Positions 1 through 6,000 of a stretch of 7,325 bases of DNA are shown here, one piece after another. The stretch lies in assembly GCA_002394465.1 (NCBI GenBank), contig DGTU01000010.1, positions 1,711-9,035 on the forward strand, read 5' to 3'. The position numbers and the translations under genes are program-made. How positions within the stretch are numbered: the stretch's first letter is position 1; every line of letters starts with the position of its first letter. This stretch comes from Treponema sp. UBA4328 (GTDB lineage Bacteria > Spirochaetota > Spirochaetia > Treponematales > Treponemataceae). Below the pieces are notes generated by a model, which was given only the letters and a program-made list of their open reading frames with translations, was not told the origin of the DNA and ran no database searches.

Positions 1-149
1 GCACGTTGGAACAGTTTTTTACCTGCCATAAAAACCCCGCGTTTCTGAGAGAAAAGTTCGCCAAAATTAAAGTTTTTGGAGATTTCATTTTCAATTATAA
101 CAGAGCTTCGGTCATTTTCAATAGAAAGATTTTATTATATATTAATTAA
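1..149 (+). CDS. 3' end of an unidentified upstream gene (partial)
   Basis: A frame read from base 3 stays open for 48 codons and ends at the TAA at 147-149, directly before the murJ ATG. The visible tail is rich in Phe, Ile, Asn and Lys and ends in KILLYIN. I do not recognise the family, and no motif or membrane segment is clear. Support comes from the open frame in AT-rich DNA, where stops should be frequent, and from the exact abutment with murJ, which is typical of co-translated operon genes. The other two forward frames have stops within the first 50 bases. The start lies outside the window. An open frame of this length could still arise by chance, so confidence is moderate. Confidence 0.5.
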   Translation, partial: TLEQFFTCHKNPAFLREKFAKIKVFGDFIFNYNRASVIFNRKILLYIN

Positions 150-1784
150 ATGGCAGAAAAAAAATCATCAGGGTCCCTTCTTGTTTCAGGACTGTCACTT
201 TCATTCCTTACGCTGTGTTCACGGGTTTTAGGACTCGTCAGGGAAATGACAAAAGCCCACTTTCTGGGTAATTCAAAATATGCAGATGCATTCGGAATCG
301 CATTCATGATTCCAAACCTTCTCAGGCGGCTTTTTGCAGAGAACGCCGTTTCGGTTGCATTTATCCCGACCTTCAGGAATTACCTCTCGGATTCAAAAGA
401 CGCAGAGGGAAAAAATGAAACAAAGGAATTCCTTAACGCTACGCTCACCCTGCTTACTTTCCTTGTTACCTGTGTCGTGGTTGCGGGCATTGTGCTTACT
501 CCGCTCATTGTACGAATTTTTGACAAGGATGCGGCTGACATTGCAGAAACGTCGCTCATAACGCGGATAATGTTTCCGTATCTTCTCGTAATTTCCATTG
601 CAGCCTTTTTTCAGGGAATCCTCAACGGCGTCAAGATTTTTTCCGTTTCCGGATTTACGCCTGTTCTGTTCAATTCCATTGTAATTGCAATGACCTACAT
701 CCTTACTCCATTTCTTACCGGCGGTGCTGATGACGAAGAACTGAGGCAGAAAATGGCAGCAAGGGCAATGTCGATCGGCGTTATTACCGGCGGACTTGTT
801 CAGGCACTTTTCCAGCTTCCGTTCGTAATCAAAACCGGCTGGAGCTGTCATTTTACTACGCTTAAGAAGGCATTTACCAATCCGGGAACAAGGCGGGTCA
901 TGGTACTGATTGTTCCGACGATAATCGGAATGGCTGCCTACCAGCTCAACGACGTGGTTTCTACTGCACTTGCAAAGCGTTTTGCAGAGGAAGGTGCCGT
1001 TGCGTCTCTTCAGTATTCCCTCCGCCTTCAGGAGCTTATACTCGGAGTCTTTGCAGTTTCAATCGGTACGATTATCCTTCCTGATCTGACCGGCCTTGCA
1101 AAGGAAGAAAAATGGCAGGAGTTCAACCTGCTTCTGATCAAGGCGATTAAGGTCATTACCCTGATTGCAGTTCCTGTTACTTTCTATTCACTGATCACGG
1201 GAAAGGAAATTATTTCGCTCGTATATAAATCAGGACGCTTTGATGACAAGTCCGTTCTCGAAGTCCTCGAAGTCTTTAAGTGGCATATTGCGGGGCTGCT
1301 GTTCATTGCTGCAAACCGCATTATTTCTCCGGCATTCTATGCACAGGGAAATACAAAGCTTCCGACTCTTGCAGGAATCATAGGATTTGTATTTAACATC
1401 GCACTTGCAGCCGTTTCAATCTTTGCCTTTAACATGGGACGCGGAGGAATTGCACTTGCACTTTCGGTTGCGAGCTTCATAAATACGGTTTTCCTCTTTA
1501 TATTCCTCAGGAAAACTCATATTACCGATGTCGGAAAGCTTATCTTCAGGACTTTCCTTTATGCGCTCAAGATAACGGTGTTTTCCGCTGCTGCAGGCGT
1601 ACCGGCATTTTTCGTTCATGCTCATTTTGTAAGGCTCTTTGCAGGATACGGAAGGTTCCTCGGTAACGGCATTCCGCTGGCCGTGAGCGGCATTTGTTTT
1701 TTTGCCTGCGGTATCATATTATTGACGGTAACCCGCGATGAAATAATGAAAATCATAATAAGAAAATTATTGCGAAGAAGGTAA
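150..1784 (+). CDS. murJ: Lipid II flippase MurJ (MviN family)
   Basis: This 544-residue inner-membrane protein belongs to the MOP exporter superfamily. MurJ flips undecaprenyl-linked lipid II from the cytoplasmic to the periplasmic face for peptidoglycan assembly. Family signatures are clear: SRVLGLVRE at residues 24-32, DAF at 46-48, PNLLRRLFAEN at 55-65 and LRLQELILGVFAVSIGT starting at 291. Aligned by eye to E. coli MurJ, the essential Arg18, Arg24, Arg52 and Arg270 correspond to Arg25, Arg31, Arg59 and Arg292, with Asp46 and Glu64 also kept. About 14 hydrophobic segments run through the protein, for example near 92-118, 135-160, 250-275 and 405-428, and the C-terminus is strongly basic (RKLLRRR). 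The length is slightly above the roughly 510 residues of the E. coli protein, partly from a charged loop near 190-206. The ATG at 150 is chosen because the first conserved helix begins about ten residues later. It has no good Shine-Dalgarno sequence and abuts the upstream TAA, suggesting translational coupling. Confidence 0.96.
   Translation: MAEKKSSGSLLVSGLSLSFLTLCSRVLGLVREMTKAHFLGNSKYADAFGIAFMIPNLLRRLFAENAVSVAFIPTFRNYLSDSKDAEGKNETKEFLNATLTLLTFLVTCVVVAGIVLTPLIVRIFDKDAADIAETSLITRIMFPYLLVISIAAFFQGILNGVKIFSVSGFTPVLFNSIVIAMTYILTPFLTGGADDEELRQKMAARAMSIGVITGGLVQALFQLPFVIKTGWSCHFTTLKKAFTNPGTRRVMVLIVPTIIGMAAYQLNDVVSTALAKRFAEEGAVASLQYSLRLQELILGVFAVSIGTIILPDLTGLAKEEKWQEFNLLLIKAIKVITLIAVPVTFYSLITGKEIISLVYKSGRFDDKSVLEVLEVFKWHIAGLLFIAANRIISPAFYAQGNTKLPTLAGIIGFVFNIALAAVSIFAFNMGRGGIALALSVASFINTVFLFIFLRKTHITDVGKLIFRTFLYALKITVFSAAAGVPAFFVHAHFVRLFAGYGRFLGNGIPLAVSGICFFACGIILLTVTRDEIMKIIIRKLLRRR
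1775..1781 (+). promoter_or_regulatory. Ribosome binding site of the M24B peptidase gene
   Basis: The purine-rich AAGAAGG lies in the last codons of murJ, six bases before the ATG at 1788. It supports that start. Because it is inside murJ, ribosomes finishing murJ would pass through it, which suggests coupled expression. Confidence 0.7.
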
Positions 1785-1787
1785 ATA

Positions 1788-2933
1788 ATGAAAGAATACA
1801 GTTATGATGAACTGTCCAGAATTTTCAGGGCAAGAAAAGAAAAACTCTTTAATTACATGAAGGAACACGGAATCAATGCCGTTGTTTTTGAAGATACGGA
1901 AGAAAGGCGTTCTCCTGCCGTAAGGTATTTTACCAATCATCCGTCTGATGCAATTTTTATTGCAAGCTCAGAAGGCAAGTCAGTGCTCATTCCGTGGGAT
2001 GAAAACCTTGCAAACAAGCGTTCGGTTGACGTAAAAGTCATTCCATATAACAAATACGGAAGAATCAATACCAAGGCCGTAAAGGAAGTCCTCAAGACGC
2101 TCAAAATCCGCGAAATCCGCCGCAAGGTAGAAGTTTCTCCGGATACGCCTTATCCACTCTTTCTGAAATATGTTGATGCCCTTGAAGACTGGGACGTACT
2201 CTGCCGTGAACACAGCATTCATGATTTTGTCGTTGAAATGCGTGCAGAAAAAGATGATTACGAAATCGAATGTACGAAGGAAGCCGCAAGAATCGGTGAC
2301 CTCATCATTGACCTGATTGAAAAACAGATTAAGGACGGTTCAATTAAAACTGAAACTGATGTTGCCCTGCTGATTGAAAGGGAATGCAGAAAGCACGGCT
2401 GCGAAAGAACCGGATTTGACACCCTCGCAGCAGGTCCTGACAGAAGCTGGGCGATTCATGCCTTTCCCGGATATACTGACCGGGCATGGCCTGCAAAGGG
2501 ACTTTCGATTCTTGATTTCGGCGTTGTTTACGAAGGATATACAAGTGATACGACGCTTACCGTAGTCAAAAATCCGACTAAAAAGCAGGAAGAACTTGTT
2601 GAGCTTGTTGAACAGGCCGCTTCAGAAGCACTTGAATTCTACAGGCCGGAAGGACAGATCCGGCTTGCAGGAGAAGCTGCTGACAGGGTATTTTCAAGGG
2701 CAAAAATGGTAATGCCTCATACCCTCGGCCACGGAATCGGACTTGAAATACATGAGTTCCCGAGAGTCAGTGCAAAACAGAATGAAGAGCTTGTTTTCAA
2801 GCCTGGAATGATAGTTACGCTCGAACCCGGCCTTTATTATCAGGATTTGGGGGGTGTAAGGCTTGAAAATGATGTGCTTATAACTCAAAATGGTAACGAA
2901 GTAATTACGCATTCTAAAATAATAAGATTATAA
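1788..2933 (+). CDS. Xaa-Pro peptidase, family M24B (aminopeptidase P / prolidase type)
   Basis: This 381-residue metallopeptidase is predicted to hydrolyse the bond before proline, either at peptide N-termini (aminopeptidase P) or in X-Pro dipeptides (prolidase). Sequence alone does not settle which. Residues 1 to about 150 form a creatinase-like N-terminal domain, and about 155-381 the pita-bread catalytic domain. All five expected dinuclear metal ligands are visible: Asp243 and Asp254 (in LDFG and YTSDTT, eleven apart as in the family), His315 in GHGIGL, Glu346 in TLEPGLY and Glu360 in GGVRLEND. The likely substrate or proton-transfer histidines are His224 (AIHAFPG) and His322 (LEIHE), with His322 seven residues after the metal His as in E. 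coli aminopeptidase P. There is no signal peptide, so a cytoplasmic role in peptide turnover is likely. The gene starts three bases after the murJ stop and is followed 20 bases later by the macroglobulin gene. Nothing appears truncated or degenerate. I give no symbol because pepP and pepQ cannot be told apart here. Confidence 0.93.
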   Translation: MKEYSYDELSRIFRARKEKLFNYMKEHGINAVVFEDTEERRSPAVRYFTNHPSDAIFIASSEGKSVLIPWDENLANKRSVDVKVIPYNKYGRINTKAVKEVLKTLKIREIRRKVEVSPDTPYPLFLKYVDALEDWDVLCREHSIHDFVVEMRAEKDDYEIECTKEAARIGDLIIDLIEKQIKDGSIKTETDVALLIERECRKHGCERTGFDTLAAGPDRSWAIHAFPGYTDRAWPAKGLSILDFGVVYEGYTSDTTLTVVKNPTKKQEELVELVEQAASEALEFYRPEGQIRLAGEAADRVFSRAKMVMPHTLGHGIGLEIHEFPRVSAKQNEELVFKPGMIVTLEPGLYYQDLGGVRLENDVLITQNGNEVITHSKIIRL

Positions 2934-2942
2934 AAAAACAAT

Positions 2943-2948
2943 AAGGAG
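2943..2948 (+). promoter_or_regulatory. Ribosome binding site of the alpha-2-macroglobulin gene
   Basis: AAGGAG lies five bases upstream of the ATG at 2954, inside the 20-base gap after the peptidase stop. It is the strongest Shine-Dalgarno match among the three starts in the window and fixes the start, which leads directly into a lipoprotein signal peptide. Confidence 0.85.
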
Positions 2949-2953
2949 AAGCT

Positions 2954-3022
2954 ATGAAAAAGTTTTTTACGGCCATCTGTTCATCATTTGTACTGTTAAG
3001 CGTACTGATGATGGCAGGATGC
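2954..3022 (+). other. Lipoprotein signal peptide and lipobox of the macroglobulin
   Basis: The first 22 residues have a short basic start (MKK), a hydrophobic core (FVLLSVLM) and the lipobox M20-A21-G22-C23. Cleavage before Cys23 by signal peptidase II and lipidation would anchor the protein to a membrane. Met instead of Leu at position -3 departs from the strict consensus but fits the relaxed spirochete lipobox. There is no Asp at +2. The final membrane (inner or outer) cannot be decided from sequence. Confidence 0.88.
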
Positions 3023-6000
3023 GGCAAAAAGGTTGATGTCGCATATGCGGACATGGGACTTGATCCTGATGTCGAGTATTCTGACTATGAGTACATTGCT
3101 CCGGAAAATTTCTTCGATCTTGATTACCGCGGAGAAATGCCGGAGCCTGAGACTCCTTACGGAAAGCTTGACCTGAGTACAAAGGCAGGCGGCGAAGGCA
3201 GCGATGCATCTGTCGTTCCGGGGCTCAGGGACCTGAAAGATTACGCTACATCTTATCAGACGAAGCGTCTTTCAAAGGAAGAATATCTTGCAGCACTGGC
3301 AAAAAATGCAAAGGAAGGCCGCCAGATAACTTATGCAGACAAGAAGCGTCCTTCTGAAACTTCATCTGCAAAGACTGAAGAAAAGAAGGCTGAAAAGGAA
3401 GAATCTGAAGATACAGAAAAAGGCGATCTTTTTGTAAAAGACTGGGGTCCTCAGCGTTCCGTTCCGGGCGAAGTAAGCAGGGCTCAGTTCTACATTGAAT
3501 TTTCACTTCCTGTAAAGGCACTTACAGCCCTTGATGACCAGGACAAAATCAACAAAGAAGCAAAGAAAATCTTCACGATTACTCCTGAGATAAAGGGAAA
3601 CTATCACTGGTACGGCACAAAGAACCTTTCATTTGAAGCAGATGAAACTCTTGATCCGTGCATTCCCTATGTTCTTACCGTAAACGAAGGAGTCCGTTCA
3701 AACGGCGGAAAAGCCCTTACGGGTACTACAACCTTTACGACAAAAACTGCTGAAGCAAGGCTCGTTGCCTACAGTCCTGCAGTAACAAAGGACAGCAACA
3801 ATTCAGGTCAGTTCTCATCTGATTCCGGATATCCTAAGGAAGCCGCAAAGGACGTCAAGCTTTTATTTAACTATACCTTCTCGGCTGACGACGTTTATTC
3901 AAGGATTGCAGTCACTATAAGGAAAGATAATGAATCAGACTGGAGGGAACTCGGATATTCTGTTCAGGGTGATTACGATTCAGGTTCTGCAAGGATTTCT
4001 TCTGACAAAAAGAAGACAAATACCTTCTACATGACAATCAACGACAAGATTGAAAATGAAAGCACTATAAAGATTTCTTTCAATACAGGTTCGAGGGTTG
4101 CAAATTATACATACAAGACTCTCGTTCCCTTCAGGGTTGTTGAAGCAGAAGATTACTCAGGCCGTTCATACGGTGCTGCAGTACGCTTTAAGTTCAACCA
4201 GCCGGTTAACAGGGATACATTCCGGCAGGGCTTCCAGTGTTCTACACAGACCCTCACGGATGACAACTTCTCTTTCTGGAGAAACGAAGTTACCATTCAG
4301 TACCTTAACCTTAAGCCGGGCGAAAGGAGTAAGGTCAGCGTAAATACAAACCTCAAGAACGTTTACGGCTTCAACCTTACTGATTCAAGGGAAGTTTCAA
4401 TCAAGGGAAAAGACTATCAGGGCTATGCACGCTACATTGACAGCGGAAACGTCATCATGGAAGCTCAGTTCCCGCACAAGCTCCTGTTCGAATACATGAA
4501 TGCTACAAGGGGTTCATACAGAATCAGTTCGACCAGCTATCCGCTTGATGTTCCTGACTGGGATTCAAGATACAGGTACGGAGATTCAGGTTCAATCTAT
4601 GTAGACACTTCAAGCAGAAATACAAGACAGTTCGTTGAAATTGACCTTGAGCCGTATCTCGAAAACGGAAGGGGTTCAGTCCGCTTTGAATCTGACGTCC
4701 GCACAAGTTATGTAAACTGGCGCGGCGAAGATGATGAAAACAGAAACACAAACTTCCTGAACGTTCAGGTAACTGACCTTGCTGCAACAGCACGCTTTGG
4801 TATCAACAAGGCTGTAGTCATGGTACGCAGCATGCAGAACAACACTCCTGTTGCAGGCGCAAAGGTTTATCTTTCAAACAGAAGGAATAGCCTTCACACG
4901 GCTACCGTCGAAACTGATGCAGACGGACTTGCACAGATTCTTCTGACACCTCAGGATCAGTCAACATTCTCAGAATGGGCTGACCAGAATACCGTTGTCG
5001 TAAACGTTTCAACTGATACTGACAGCGTAATGTTCATTCCGACGACACACAGCACATGGGCTGACGGCGTTTATACCGACGGAGTTCACAGGGCACTTAC
5101 TCCGGTTCAGAGGACATTCATGTTCTGTGACCGCGGCGTTTACAAGCCTGGTGAAACAATTACATTCAAGGGAATTGACCGCGACCAGAAGCTTGGTGTA
5201 TTCGTTCCGTATTCAGGAAGCTACAAGATTGAACTTGAGCAGCGTTCATGGCGCGGAAATACCGTTTACGGCCGCCTTGACGGCATGACAACAGTTTCAG
5301 GCGGATTCGACGGTAAGTTTGACCTTCCTGAAAACCTCAAGCCGGGTTCTTACTGCATCACCTATTACAGGGGATCTGGTTCTGATGATGACAGAAGAAG
5401 GAGCCTCTATTTTGACGTTGCATATTTTGAACCGCTTAAGTTCCAGGCTAATGCTTCAATTTCAAACAGAACGGCTTATGCTGGTGATGTACTCAATGCT
5501 GACATTCAGGCTGCCTATCTTGCAGGCGGAAGCCTTGCCGGTGCACGCTATGAATCAACCTGGTATACGGAACCTTCAAGGTTCTCTCCTTCACGTCCGG
5601 AACTCAGAAAGTTCAGGTTCGGAATTGAAGACGGCTATGATTACAGGCGTTCAGTTTCTGAAGAAGACGGCAAGCTTTCTGCTGACGGAAAGGCAAAAAC
5701 TTCATGCAAGACAGGTGATAACCTCAAGGGTATCCCTTATACATACAGGGTTGAAACATACGTAACTGATGTTTCTAACCAGAGAATTTCAACTGCTGCT
5801 TCAAAGACAGTTCATCCGGCACTGTTCTATATCGGTATCGGACGTCCTGAAAACCAGAGGGGCTTTGCAAAGAAAGATGAAACCCTCAAATTTCCGTATG
5901 TTCTTGCAGGTGCAGATGAATTCATCCTTGATGACACGCGCACTGTAAGCGGCGAGTTGAGCTATGAACTTACCCGCGAATACTGGACATACAACTATCA

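Noticed and set aside
125..149. AT-rich run resembling a -10 promoter element before murJ
   Set aside because: TATATT-like matches are expected in such AT-rich DNA. There is no convincing -35 box at proper spacing, and transcription would start at or inside the ATG.
393..851. 152-codon open frame on the - strand
   Set aside because: It lies wholly antisense inside murJ, has a low-complexity Cys/Asn/Lys-rich translation with no family motif, and is explained as a shadow of murJ codon bias.
2934..2953. Possible terminator or promoter between the peptidase and macroglobulin genes
   Set aside because: The 20-base gap holds an A-rich run and a ribosome binding site only. There is no inverted repeat followed by T residues, and it is too short for a promoter.
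5319..5765. 148-codon open frame on the + strand in another frame
   Set aside because: It overlaps the macroglobulin MG2 and MG3 domains out of frame and shows no motif or ribosome binding site. The in-frame protein has clear domain signatures.
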